From assembly GCA_028023455.1 (NCBI GenBank), contig JAQFVV010006215.1, forward strand, positions 10,905,024 through 10,969,023: a stretch of 64,000 bases of DNA, read 5' to 3'. Both the position numbers and the translations under genes were made by a program. A model generated the notes under the pieces. That model did not search any database. It worked only from the letters and a program-made list of their open reading frames with translations, and was not told where the DNA came from. Position 1 is the first letter of the stretch. Each line of letters begins with the position of its first letter. Shown piece by piece: positions 1 through 15,849 of the stretch. Source of the DNA: Epiperipatus broadwayi. Taxonomy: Eukaryota; Onychophora; Udeonychophora; Euonychophora; Peripatidae.

Positions 1-23
1 ATAAATAGAACAACATAATTGAA

Positions 24-606
24 TAAACAATGAGGATTGCCAATTCCTCTACAAGCTTTATGATAAATGTTTAGCCAGAGCCAGCACTTAAAATATCTCT
101 GTCATGAACCCCTTCCCAAACCTCTGATTATGTTTTTATGCTTTGGTACTCCTCAGAGAGGTATCAGTCTAGGTTCAGACCCTAGATCTAAAAATGCCAA
201 CCCAAAGCCAAGCACTTATTTAAAAGTTATCTATTGAGTGGAAAATCTCTGCCACAAGTCTTATGAAATTTTATATTGCTAAGACTACTACTCTATGGTA
301 TGGCTGAAGATCTATCAGCCCCATATAGCTATTTGAGTTGGATAGCTGGGTTTGAAAACATGTAGATGTCTGAAAATTTCAGATTTTCCACTCAATAGAT
401 ACCTTTTAAATAAGTGCTTGGCTTTGGGTTGGCATTTTTAGATCTAGTGTCTGAACCTAGCCTGACACCTCTCTGGGAAGTGCCAAAGCATAAAACCATG
501 GTCAGAGGTTTGGGAAGGGGTTTCTGACAGTGATATTTTAAGTGCTGGCTCTGACTAAGCATTTATCATAAAGCTTGTAGAGGAATTGGAAATCCTCATT
601 GTTTAT
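24..606. repeat. Large imperfect inverted repeat (fold-back element)
   Basis: Left arm 24-248 and right arm 381-606 are near-perfect reverse complements of about 225 bp, separated by a 132-bp spacer (249-380). The outer ends read taaacaatgaggatt and its complement aatcctcattgttta. The arms are more GC-rich than the flanks and differ by scattered substitutions and short indels, so the copy is not recent. There is no open frame. It is consistent with a non-autonomous fold-back or MITE-like element; I could not define a convincing target duplication. Confidence 0.9.
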
Positions 607-734
607 AACTTACAAGCTTAAGAGATAGGGTCATGTGATCTATGACACTTATTTTAAATAATTGAATAGTTTCATGACTATAAAGTCACTTACATTGATA
701 GCACTAATGTCAAAAGAAATGAACTGACAAATAA

Positions 735-902
735 GATGAGTGATTACAATGCACCTTGACAAACTACAAAGCCAATTATCATGAATATCTATTTGATTAC
801 AAAATAAAATAAAAGAAAGATGAGTGATTACAATGCACCTTGACAAACTACAAAGCCAATTATCATGAATATCTATTTGATTACAAAATAAAATAAAAGA
901 CT
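735..902. repeat. Tandem duplication, 84-bp unit, two copies
   Basis: The segment starting gatgagtgattacaatgc at 735 recurs at 819 with essentially no differences, ending in aaaataaaataaaaga both times. The near identity suggests a recent local duplication. The open frame seen on the minus strand here simply reads through the duplication and has no coding character. Confidence 0.95.
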
Positions 903-2846
903 ACTCTTTCTATCTTGTTATTGGTGACTTCACATCTAGCATTTAGGTGAATTTCATTGTCATAGATTAGACTATTCTGTATTTTGATAGTAATTGCTTA
1001 TTAGCTCCATAATCTCTATTTTATAATATTATTATTTAAGTATATCACATGAATATGAATATATATGATATCAGTCAATCCATTATTTACTTCATGTATC
1101 TTGAAATAAGAGTTAGATCTTTAGACAAAGATTTAAAATCCATGATCTAGTATTCATGGAATTGTGAACAGTCAGACAGAACATTTTGTAGTATTATATG
1201 TATTATATGCAAACAACTACTAGTGAAAAGAGCTATGAATATGGGAACATAGAATTCCTGAAAGTGCTTAGCTTATCAATTGTTATGTATAGCTCCGTTA
1301 ACTGTGTATAAAATGCAACCTTAGTATTATAACTTGGTTATATTATTCACTCAATTCTCTGTAAAGAGGTAAAGATGAGATGTGCAAAAGAAAACATTTA
1401 TATAAATCACATTTAAATTATGATCAAGTGAATGTAACTTGGATTCTTGTCATTAGTAGGTTATAACTGCAATATGCACTTCTTAATAAATTATTCTGAA
1501 ATTCAAATGCATATATAAATAATGATGCTCATAAAATATCATATCAATAAACATTATAATATATAGTGAATAAATCATCATACACCAGACTCCCTCTGTA
1601 AGTTATGGAATATATTAATAATATAAGCACTGTCCATGCATATCATTAATTTCAGCATAAGAGCAGAAATATCACATCTACTGTTAGATTCTCAACACAG
1701 AGCAATATAAAACATAATTACTATTAGAATTCTTATTTCAAAATTTTAATAATCTAAGGTATTCATGTTTGTCATTAATACTGACTAAATATGAAAATTA
1801 TATTAAATATGCACATATTTCAAATTCAACATTTCTATAAATAAATAAAGATAAATCCACACATTTAAATTGCTTAAATTATATTATTATTTTATTATAA
1901 AATTTTAGAAAGTTATATAAGACACTTAACCATTTAACATATATAAAGATGAACTTCAAAAAGTTATTTAAATTCACATCATTTATGCTGCTTAGCACAC
2001 TTAGTTCATTTGTTCTTTCGTGAATTTATATAAGGTTAATAAAGCACTTTAAGATAAACCTAATTCTGATCAATGTCATTAATTTAATTAATAAATAATT
2101 TCTTCTTTTAATAGCGTTATTCAATAATAAATCTACATACCAATTTCATTATCTTCATAAATTAAAATATTTGAAACTTTAAATATTTAAAAAATAAATT
2201 ATTAACTTGTTATCACAAAGACATACATAATTTATAAAATACATTTAGAATTGCATAAAATAACAATAATTAATATATAAAATATTTTTTATATTGAGCT
2301 TATGCTACAGTTTTTTATTACAATTTATGAATGACTTACATACAAATGAGAATATTGGTATAGTGTCCAGTTTTAGTTTAAATATAAACAAATTATAACT
2401 AAAATTATAAACATCATTAATTTTCAGAATTCTGATAAACATTCCCTACGTGTTATAGCAGTTCCTTGTTTTTTTTTTAAAGTTGCTGTTGATGTTTGAG
2501 GTGTCCATTGGATTTTTGCTAAGGTGTTTTACAGACATTTTATATGAAGTTGGTATCTTGTCCAAGAAGAAACTTCTATGTTAGCTTACCATTGGTTTTA
2601 AAATTCGCAAAGAAGCTAATTTTACTCAAAGCATTTGTTAAAATTATACTTTAGCTATGGTAATTTTAGAATGCTAAATCTATTGCTTTTTTTATGTGAT
2701 TTTAGAATGCTGAATCTATTGATTCCTCAGAGATGTAGATTTATATTACTTGTTCTTTTAAAATAATGTTAATCCTAACAGAATATTTACATGTAGATTA
2801 GAAATTAATCTGCCCTTTGTAACGTATTTTATAAGCTTTAGAACAT
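903..2846. other. AT-rich intergenic DNA, nothing recognised
   Basis: Unstructured AT-rich sequence with many stops in all frames. No exon, repeat unit or RNA gene could be supported. Confidence 0.6.
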
Positions 2847-5359
<2,513 letters not shown>

Positions 5360-5369
5360 TATCTATCTA

Positions 5370-5402
<33 letters not shown>
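5360..5402. repeat. (TATC)n/(TA)n microsatellite
   Basis: Three ATCT units lead into about 15 TA dinucleotides. Confidence 0.9.
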
Positions 5403-5404
<2 letters not shown>

Positions 5405-7400
5405 TTTATAAGTACCTCTGCTACAATTAAAACTTAACATGTTATATTACAACATAAACTCCAGATAAAGTTAAAATTTAAAAAGTATTTATTAAAATGC
5501 AATAACAATGACTTTAAAAAGTATTATACTAATGATGATATTAAAATGATTAATATTAACAAAGATGGGTGGACGGATGATTTTATCTCGGAGAGAAAAA
5601 CAAGTGCTTATTAAATTGGTTTGGGTTTTTTAGATGAGTACTTGTGAATCAATAATGCTTCATAGTTTCAGAAATATTGTAAGAGAATCTGTATATATAA
5701 TAAAGCTAAAAATATAAATATTAAACAAGACTAAAATATCTGTTCATATAAAAAAAAATACAAATTATTAATAATAAATTAGAAAAAATAAAAAACTATA
5801 AATTTACTGGATAAATAATTATTAGAAATTAAATATAATGGGGAAAATTAATAAAAGAATTAAGCTTGAATGGAGTACTTTGGGTTTACATGATTTAATA
5901 ATAAAAAGGGATATGTTTATGTGCCCCAAAAGAAAAAAAGTAATATATGTATTTTAATAATCTGAGAATTTATAGAAATAGTGCAAAGACTATATATGGG
6001 TTCATAAATGTATAAAAAAAAATTCAAAAAAAATATTAAAAATGAAATACATGAATGAGATAATAAACAATACTAGTGATATAAATAAAAAAAAGAATTG
6101 AGAGACTAAAATGACACTGGCTGGATATGTTTTGAGAATAAAGAATAATGCATTAAAAATCCAATAACGAGGTCAAAACATTATAATAGACCTATAAAAA
6201 CATTATGAATGAAACAGATGAATAAAATAAGAATTATTTCTGGAATTATTTGAAAAAGTTGTGGTTCAAGAAAACTAAACTAAAATTTGAAAGAATTTTC
6301 ATCCAATAGCAAATAAAGGTTGAATGATGATGATAATCCTCGAATTTATATATATATACTTCACAGAAATAAATATTTTCTATTTTTATTTGGGGAAAAA
6401 AAGTGACAAACAATAAAAATGAACTGCAAGTGGGTTTTCAAATTTGATCTCCAATGTTAAAAATGGTTTTTTTTAAAAAAATCAATTTGAAAAGTGGGAA
6501 TTTCAAAATAATTCAATTTACTATATAGTATTTTCTTTTTCCCAAAGTAAAAAGATGTTTCAGGAAGATTTGAAAGCCAATGACATTGTGGTTCCAGCTT
6601 TTAAAATAAGTGCCTTTTAAAAAGAAAATAGAAATGCCTTTTAACATTACATTGGTAGTTAACCTTTTAAATCTTTTAAATAATGCCAATATTGACAATA
6701 TATCAGAACTGTAATATTTTATTGATAGAATTAAAAATATTTATAATAACATATGATCAGATGAAGACTTCTATAAAAGTAAATCTTGTGTACATATGTA
6801 AACTTAAAAAATAAAAAGATGCAAAATATCATCTATAAATTTAACCATAGTTTGATTATGATATTAAAAAAATAGGGCAAATGAATTGAAATTAATGCAA
6901 TTCTTCTTAGATTACATAATAATTATAAATACCCATCTCAAATATGTCAAGATACTAAATCTTTTAATTATCATTTTTCAGGGGCTGCCAATAAATCTTG
7001 AAAAGAATATGGCTGGCTAGAAGATGTCATATTTAGTAATTTTTTTTATTATTTAATATTATTCTAAAAATACAAACAATACAAATGCAATAAACAAAAT
7101 AAAAACCATGAGGAAACAAAGAACAAATGTGGATTATTCATATTGGTGAACAGAAATTCTTAATAGTCTGCAACCATGTCACGAATGCATATTCTTCTTT
7201 GTGCTGTCACTGACACATAAATTTTGCTAAATAGGAATCCATGTGTTGTCATACAGTTTTCTGGTGCATGTTCTTTTGTTAATGGAAGATCCCAAATTTT
7301 AATCATTTTGGTAAAATGCCACAAAAACAAAAAATACACTGATAATATTATGCTAAACATAAAAAAGTCATGATAATGTTCACAATGTGTTAATGTTTCT
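5403..7400. other. AT-rich intergenic DNA, nothing recognised
   Basis: Low-complexity A-rich sequence, especially 5700-6500. A 61-residue minus-strand frame at 6513-6698 has no recognisable pattern. Confidence 0.6.
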
Positions 7401-7402
7401 AC

Positions 7403-7456
<54 letters not shown>

Positions 7457-7480
7457 GTATATGTGTGTGTGTGTGTGTGT
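7401..7480. repeat. Palindromic (TA)n tract followed by (GT)n
   Basis: acattataat (7401-7410) and attataatgt (7447-7456) bracket a (TA)n tract to form a perfect 56-bp palindrome, followed by about nine GT units. It lies about 60-140 bp beyond the 3' end of the adjacent minus-strand Penelope relic. Confidence 0.9.
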
Positions 7481-7537
7481 CATATTATTATTATTTGCAG
7501 GATATTTCATTTAGTGAAATAGCTAAATGCTGACATT

Positions 7538-8140
7538 TCAGTACAATATCAAGTATCTTTCTTGGAGCATTCTCTTTCTCAAATCATAAGAATCCGTATG
7601 AGATTTAAAATCATTTTTATCATTTTTTTCCTTCTCCTCATATTTAAATTCTATTGACTGAGAAGTTTTAAATTTTCTTTTCTTTTCCAATAGCTTTTTC
7701 CAAATATTGTTAATCTTCTTTAATTCACACCTTTCATTTATGCTCTTGAGCCTTTTAAAAATCTCTATAGCTTCTCTTAGCAATCTCTGGTCATATTGTT
7801 CAATTTTTGCTAAAATATTTGTTTTTTTTCAAAATTGATATCATGATTAGTTAATTTTATATAAGAATATATAACTGATGAATTGGATTTTTCTCTGACT
7901 GCCAGAAAGTGTTCTTCCTTTCTAATATTTATTTTATGATTAGTCTGTCCAATATTTATATGTGAACAGACCCTATATGGAATTTCCTATACACCATGAC
8001 ACTCCAAAGAAATTTTATCTTTAGGAAGTGGAAATATTTCACTATTTTTTTTAAAAGTAGTGTAAACTGTGTGTACATTATTATTCTTTAAAAGGTTACC
8101 AATTTTATCAGTTATATATTGTGCCTTTTCTAAAGGACAG
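7538..8140 (-). pseudogene. Penelope-like element remnant (GIY-YIG endonuclease C-terminus)
   Basis: Read on the minus strand, the segment from ~8140 down to 7538 gives a broken protein resembling the C-terminal third of Penelope-like retroelement proteins. The order is: a linker (IGNLLKNNNVHTVYTTFKK), then VYEIPYRVCSHINIGQTN, which matches the usual GIY-YIG core with the first motif as VYEIP and the YIG position as NIG, then a basic NIRKEEH helix. After a frame change near 7790-7860 comes LLREAIEIFKRL with a closing NNIWKKLL, typical of this family's tail. Stops and frame changes show it is dead. The reverse transcriptase part is missing or unrecognisable. Downstream on the same strand (7517-7532) is gaaatgtcagc, resembling the 3' half of hammerhead-type motifs known in Penelope terminal repeats. 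The family is fairly certain; the subfamily is not assigned. Confidence 0.8.
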
Positions 8141-11100
8141 AATTAGTTCATCACAGCAAATTACTAAAAAATTTTAAATTTAGAATATGTTCTCTTTGTG
8201 TAATAGTTATATTGTATTGATAATATCTTAAAAGTACAATTTAAAGCTAAATAAAAATATGTAATGCCTAAAATTATAATGAATAACCTTAAAACAGTTA
8301 AACAAAGCTAAAAATACTAATTACATATGGTTGGAAAAGCTGGCCATAATAAATAACGCAGCAATAAATGTTTAAAATATGTTTAAAAAGTTGAATTTTA
8401 ATAGTTAAAACTTGTAATTAAATAAATGCTATATTTAAAAGTATAAATTATATTTAATAATTATAATTAATATTATATATTCTAAAAGTAAGCTTTATGG
8501 TAGGAAAAGTTATATTTAATTCTATATTTTCCAAATTATTATTCCAAATTTTATATTATTATATTATTTATTTAATATAATAATTGTTGCAATTTATCAT
8601 TTAATTTTCAGACAGAAATTTGGATACAATCTGTCTCAGTTATAAATCATGTGACCTGTATAATATAGTCATGCACACATGCTTGCTAGTATTTGTATTA
8701 ACAAAGTTCAAAATATTTTAAAAATTGCATTATAGAATTGGATATATTTAGTTACCTATCACAAAAGCAAATATTAAATCAGTCATTATAACATGTTTTA
8801 AATAGTATTATAAAACGAATACAGCTAATAAAAATTAAATATTTTGTTTTAAAATAAAATAGATAAATTAAATATAAAAGGTGGGATAAATTTATTAAAT
8901 ATTGTTTTTAAAAGTCATTTTAAAATGTTTAATTAATTTTAGTAAAGTATAATAATTGATTTAAGATTAATATTTTTAGTAATATTTTTAAATAATAGTG
9001 AGTCATATTTTATTTTGTAAATTTAATTGTATAATACTGTAGTAATATGCAAATTAAGTATCAGATGAAAAGCAAAAATCCACCAATAGGATGAGGTATT
9101 TTGTAGGGTATAAATACTGTTGCATGGTTGATTCTAGGGTGTGATAGTAATTTTCTAAAGTTATACTTTTTTTAAAATTTTTTATTTTAGTCAATTTTAG
9201 TGCTCTCATATAATATATTTTGCAAACTAATAGGATATTAATTTTTAAGTATTTGCAAAGAGAGCATAGTATAAATAAATTTTAATAAGTTTTATTAAAA
9301 GGATGCATTGCTAAATTAAAGTTCCCTTTACCAGGATTATTCGTCAAAACTTAATACAACTTTGCAGTAAAAATATGAAAATGCCAATAAGTGATACATA
9401 CTTAATTACGAAAATTTTAAAAGTAAGAATGATAATTGTTAATATAATATTAATGGTATTAACCAAGAGAACAATTTTAATAAACAAAGAATTATTTTGG
9501 ACATTATGCAGAAAGCTTAACAGAAAAGCTATTTGTAAATTTAAAAGTGAACAATGCATTTTATAATAGTGAGATAGTCATATTCAAGACCGACTAGTAA
9601 TACGATAAATTTATAATAATTTTTATGGAAAAATAATGCTATGGAGATAAATGTTTTATCATTTTTGAAGAAAAACATTGTGAATATTTAAAGAAAAACT
9701 ATCATAAGTCAAACTAAGGAAAGTATTTTTTTAAGAAAAAAGTGTATGTAATAAAACCTAACTTATATAAGGTTATATGCGTTCGTAAGAATTTATTTAA
9801 AAAACTGATAATTTAAACAATAATGGAAACAGCTATAATTGGATAATAAATAATAAATTATCCTGAAGAATAAACCTATAAAGAAATGGATTATAAACCA
9901 GCAATTACTGAATTTATGGAGATATAAATATTTAAAATTGTGCAAAAAGTTTATTCAGATTGTCTGTAGTCAAGTTACCAGGATATGATGCATCACTAAG
10001 CCGATAAAGATTCCTATGGAACAGAAGCTTTGAGATATTATTTTTCAATATTATAGTTTTATTATTATTTTAATAATCATTGTTCTGGACAATAAAAGCT
10101 ATAAACTATTATTCTATAAAATTTTCCAGAACAGATTGATGATTATTTTTATTAATTTTCCAAGATTTTTAGACATCAATTATTATTATTTTTATTTATT
10201 ATTCATTTTTAAACTTCGCTTATCACACAGGAAGGAGTTTACAATGCATGTGCCAAATTCGGGGAAGTTGTTCATTGTCAAGCAGGAAAACTTAGCAACG
10301 GTTGGGGGTTTTAAATGCTCTTAGGAGAACTTTAAAAAAAAACTCTCGAGGAAAATAAAAAACATTTGAACTTTATAAAGAACATTCATCAATTGAAGAT
10401 ATACATGATTATTGTCTTGATTTATTTTATTAACGTTCTTTTTTAAGTGTAATATTATTTTAATTAGAAGAGTAGAAACATGAATATTAATTTAGTACTA
10501 ATGATATTATAGTTTTATAGTAAATAGTTTGATAATTTAAATAAGTTAACATTTTTAAGTGTGGAAGTATGGATGTATATCATATATGCAATGTTTTATT
10601 TTAATTGATGGACATGAAGATGTCATAAGTGATTACAAGTTGATATCACTTAGGTAATAGTTGTGAATATTGATATATTTTATGATGTATTTTTTTTTCT
10701 TTTGCAGATTATCAATGAATTATATTATATTGAAGTATAAATGTTAAGTTGTATGTGAATGCACTGGTACAACACATTTAAATTATAAGATTAGGATTTA
10801 TTTATTCTAGGAATATGCATACTTTAATTTCATATTATTAATATAACATAACATGATGATGAATAGTTATATGATTCTTTTACAAAAAACTTTAATATTA
10901 TTAGATATTTAAAGTATAGATAATGATTATTTTGTATGTGTTTAAGAATATAGGATAGGAAAGTAAAGCAAACTTTTCTTGTAGATTAGTGAGATCTTTC
11001 TAATTACAATTGAATTTTGTTTATTATTTTAAATATGTGAGTTAGTTTCATTTGTCGGTGTAAGATTTGATAAATCTATTAGGAAATGTTGATAAGATAG

Positions 11101-12229
11101 TGACTTGGGAGTAATCTGGAGAACATGAAACCAAAGAGATGATATTAATGTAGGATGTATTATGGGAATAGGAATAACATTTTGTAATCTTATTAAGTAT
11201 ACAGTACAGTAAACAATGCCCTGTAGCTGGTATATTTATTTGTGGGCAGTGTCTATTTTATTTGAATACTGATGTTTTATAAAGCTGAAATAATAGCTTA
11301 ACATCATTGTTGGTAGTGGAGGTCATTAGACAAATGGGTCATGTCTCTATTTTTATAGATACACTGTGCCATGGTGTTTTTATCTAATATGTACTATGAG
11401 TAAGACTCTAGTTTTCTTCCCTAGGCCTACACATCTATTTGCTATCTCGATTTTCCAAAGTAACTACATCGAACAGTATTGTAATTTTGAAAAGAAATAA
11501 TAAATAATTTAGAATTTAAGAAATGTTATTGAATGAATAAGATAAGTTCATTTACTTATAAGGAGGAGTAGAGTTTATGCAAGTTGGAATTGAAAATCCA
11601 ACAGAACCAAATGGTAAAGAATCATAGAATATGTTCTATATATTTTGGAAATAAAATAAATTTCAGGAATAAAATAAATAAAGCAAAGTTGCTCTGAAAT
11701 GTTAAATAATTTCAAATATTTTATTTTATTTTATGAGTATTGCATATTTTTAAGATATAATGTTATAAAGCAAAACAATATAAAATAAGCATAGGTACAA
11801 TTTTGTATTTATTTAAATAATAAGGAATACATCAATAATTGCAGCTATTCTGTATTAAAGTAATATTAAGTAGGATATATTGTGTTTAATAATCATAGTA
11901 TAGTTAACAACGATGTCCACATATTGTATTAATAAATTAACAGTAGATATTTTATGTATAGTATTCATAACATTGAAAAATTGGAAATTATTTAGTAAAA
12001 AGATCCATACTTGATATTGTTATTTTTTGTGTTTTCCATTCTATGCTTCAATGTATGTTTTAAAAGGAAGCATATTGTAATAATATTTAAAGATGTAATA
12101 TATTAGAATAAATAGTAAAAAATATAATTTCATCGTAAAATTTGATAACAAAGAGATATAAAAATTGCATTATTATAATTATTTTTTTAAGTCAGAGTGA
12201 AGACTTAAATAGATTCTCTATTGTTTTTA
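8141..12229. other. AT-rich intergenic DNA, nothing recognised
   Basis: Four kilobases of AT-rich DNA. Overlapping short frames on both strands at 9344-9566 are mirror images produced by low complexity. A small GC-richer patch at 10215-10330 showed no domain. No repeats with clear boundaries were found. Confidence 0.6.
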
Positions 12230-12736
12230 GTAATTACAATTAATAAGAGATGTATAATGGTGCAAGTTTAGTATACCAATTGTAAATAGTGTAAATATCT
12301 TGTTGTTTTATTTTATTTGTTATAATAAAACTTTGTTAAATTTGTTTTTTTTAAATTTGTGTGTTCAGATTATTTTCTTCCCATTGAAATGCATAATACA
12401 CACAGAATATTTGAATCAAACATAACATTTTGCACAGAAATAAATAAAGTATTATTTTTAAGAATTCTAATATTTTCTTGGAATTTATTTATTTAAGAAA
12501 TTACATTTTACATTATCTTTATGGTCATAAATTGATTATTATAATAGTACATCGAATTATAAATGCTATCCGTTGCCACACATATATTTTTCAGATTATA
12601 AGATGCTACCACATATTTATTACATTATTATATGAAAGATAAAAGATTATATTGTATTATTTCCTTATTATTATTATGGCGAATAAAAATTATAGTGAAG
12701 AGGAAAAGATATATAAAATTAGTTCATACAATGAAG

Positions 12737-12947
<211 letters not shown>

Positions 12948-13180
12948 GTTAGGTGTGGTAAAGTATGACATTAAATCCCTTATCATACTTTACTACAGTG
13001 ATTTTGATTAACTTAAAGTAGTTTTATGAACCTGAGATTTTATTGAGCTAAATTATTATAGATAAAAGAATTAAGATTTAATTATTAGTTTAATCTTAAT
13101 GACTAGTTATTATTAAAGTCATAAGAATGCTATAAGTTTATTTATTTGAGATAGTAATAGGCGGAATACTGTTCTTACGC

Positions 13181-13216
13181 CATTGAGGTAATATCCTGTA
13201 GGATATTGGCTCAATG
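13181..13216 (+). other. Conserved 36-bp hairpin in the dispersed repeat
   Basis: CATTGAG ... AATATCC-TGTA-GGATATT ... CTCAATG forms a nested hairpin with a 4-nt loop. The equivalent hairpin is kept in copy B at 41110-41145 despite divergence around it, with only small changes in one arm. Confidence 0.75.
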
Positions 13217-13599
13217 TAATCTTTCTTGTTATCTGTATCTCACTTCCAAGTCTCATGATTTAATAAATATTTATTTATTTTATAAACTGAACCTTATTAT
13301 TAATTTTATTAATTTGAGCTAGTAGAATGTTTTAATATTAATGCAGAATATTTTATTTATCAATTATTTGCATTTAACCGAGCATAATTGTTAACTGAGC
13401 AACCCATCTTACTTAATAATATATTGCCCGGAAGTGAGACCACACATGGATAAGACTAGAATATACATATATTTAGGTATATATATTGTACCAGGTGCAT
13501 TTGTAAGATGATCCAGCATACTCTATTTGCTAGATTTAACTGGGTTTAAACCTTATTTATCATAATTTTATAATTTTATATTGTCAATGTCACATAAAT

Positions 13600-13885
13600 G
13601 GACTGATCCTTTGAGCAGAGGAGAGAATACCATCGATAGCAGAGCTATCAACAATACCCATGACCAGACCGAGCTATGCAACACATAACACGATCACATT
13701 TCCAGACTATGGCCCACCAAGACTGCTAGATTCAAACCCCTACTATCCAACCACTTTATTTGTCTTGAGATAAACCTCAGGTGCCAGCTAGTTATGAGAA
13801 CTAACATGTTTGGACAGTAGGCCCATAATTGATCACTCAAAATATCCCATGACTAGCTCAATCAAAAGAATAATCTAACACGTTA
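13600..13885. other. GC-richer unidentified segment
   Basis: This block is clearly richer in G+C than its surroundings. It contains a small palindrome (catcgatagcagagctatc region, 13631-13650). No long open frame crosses it and I recognise no family. It may be a fragment of another repeat or a conserved non-coding element. Confidence 0.35.
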
Positions 13886-15380
13886 TTTCTTTAATTAGTG
13901 GTAAAGAATTGACCAATAAATATTACATTTCAAGATAATTTATTTAAACTAAACATTTATTATTTTGATTTTAAATACTTTTATAAGAACTTAATTAAAT
14001 TAGACAATGGTAATTACATATAATAACTACACACACACACTCTCTCTGAATTCATATAATAAAATATAACACAAGCATTAAATAATACATGGCATTTAAT
14101 AAACACATGAAATCAATATAAAATATCATAAAGCACTCACATACATGACATTTCAAAACACGCACATCAATAGTTCTTTATGCATGCTATAGAGTTCATT
14201 TATTAACTGACTCTGGGAGGCTTCAAATTATTGCAATGGCTACATTAATTATAAATGGAAATAAGAAAATGTTATTTGTTACCTAGGATTTTAGAATGTG
14301 GATACTTCTTGCTGTTGCTGCGAACATTATTTTCATTAGGATTTTGTCTTTTTGTTGGTTGCTGCTTCACATAAAAATCTTTCTAACCGGTTGGATTTGA
14401 GGTTTTTGTGGGGGGGTTAATGCTTAGTATTCCATGACATTCTTTAAGACAGTTAAATATTTCCAACAATTTTTCAAGTTGTTAAGCAGGCATCACTTTT
14501 ACCAGGCAAATTGCTGTTTCATCGGACTCAGGCTTGGAGAAAAGTCATATGAATCCAGTGGCTGTTAGCACTGCATGGCCTTTATTAACAAATGCATGAG
14601 AAGACTGACTGAGAACTGATTGAGTAACTTATTGAATGAACTCACTGATTGGGAACTCAACTCTGAACTGAACTCACTGATAGATTGTGATCTCACTGAT
14701 TGATGAAAATCCAGACTATTTCTGTGGTGACCTGTTGTCATGTTGGTAATTGGTTTTTATGTCTGCCAGCTATATTTGTTGTTATTCCTCCATTGTTTTT
14801 AAATACATTTCTTAGATAAGCTTTTGATTATGTGTTTTCACTTGGTAACCATTGCAAATTTGTTGTTTTGTGGATTTTTAAATTCATAACCATTGCAAAT
14901 TCTGTTTACATATTTTATGATTATACAATATTTTTTAACTTTCATTTATTTCTTATTATTAACCATACACATATTTTGCTATGTTTGCAATCACTATTAA
15001 CACACATATATATTTGCATTTCTTTAAATTATGGGAAAAAACTTTTTTTTCTTTAATTTGAATGACAAAAGATATTTTTAATTTGCATAAAAGATTAAGC
15101 TTTTAGTTTTAAGTTATATTTTCGATCCCCTTCCAATTAATTAATTATAACTTTTATTTCAAACTACTAATAACAGAAAAAAAACCTTTTAGACTTTTAT
15201 TCTGACTATTTTCTTTTATCAAACTGTATTTTATTTAGACTACTAAAAACTTTTTAGATTTTATAAACAACAATCTCTCAAACTGGAACCGCATTATTTA
15301 TGATAAAATTATTTTAATAATTTTTTAAACAAAAATTTCACATGGATCGCTTTCTTTATAAGTGGTACAATATATATATA
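13886..15380. other. AT-rich DNA with a short ACTGA-rich repeat
   Basis: Contains (AC)6(TC)4 at 14031-14046, and at 14600-14702 an imperfect short-period repeat of actgatt/gaactca words (about ten related words). Otherwise no gene or recognised element. Confidence 0.5.
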
Positions 15381-15434
15381 TATTGTAACCGGACCCGCAT
15401 ACAACCATTTTATTACATCAGCTGTAACAATTTT

Positions 15435-15523
15435 CTGATGAGCATGTTGTAGGAAGGAGCTATCAATTGACATTCCTAATGCAGATGTTAATGCCTCCTA
15501 CAACAATATTTCCTGCTCATCAG
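15435..15523. repeat. Small inverted repeat with CTGATGAG termini
   Basis: ctgatgagcatgttgtagga (15435-15454) is answered by an inverted, slightly longer copy ending tgctcatcag (15514-15523). A third ctgatgag occurs at 15689-15696. The block 15388-15700 is GC-richer than its surroundings. The 65-residue frame at 15467-15661 inside it has no recognisable domain. Confidence 0.75.
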
Positions 15524-15849
15524 AGGATGTACTACGATAGAGACTGGAAACATCTAAATATTTCTATGTTTGGTTTCCCAAAAAGCGCCATTAGAGTTCT
15601 GTCTCACTACAACCTGACTTGCCTAGATGTAGTTATGCCAGACGTAGCTCAGGAAGCATGAAATTCTCATGAACTAGTGCTGTAACTGATGAGTGATGCA
15701 ATAAAATAAAACAAAATTGGATAACTGGATAACCAATTTAATTTTTAGTAACAAAAAAAAAAAATTTATTAAATAACAATTAATTAGCAATTTCTAACAA
15801 AGTTCATTTCTATTCACATGATAACTCATCTTCATTTTTACTTATGAAA

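Noticed and set aside
15467-15661. 64-residue plus-strand frame in a GC-richer patch
   Set aside because: It crosses the inverted repeat at 15435-15523, has no acceptor or donor at sensible places and shows no domain.
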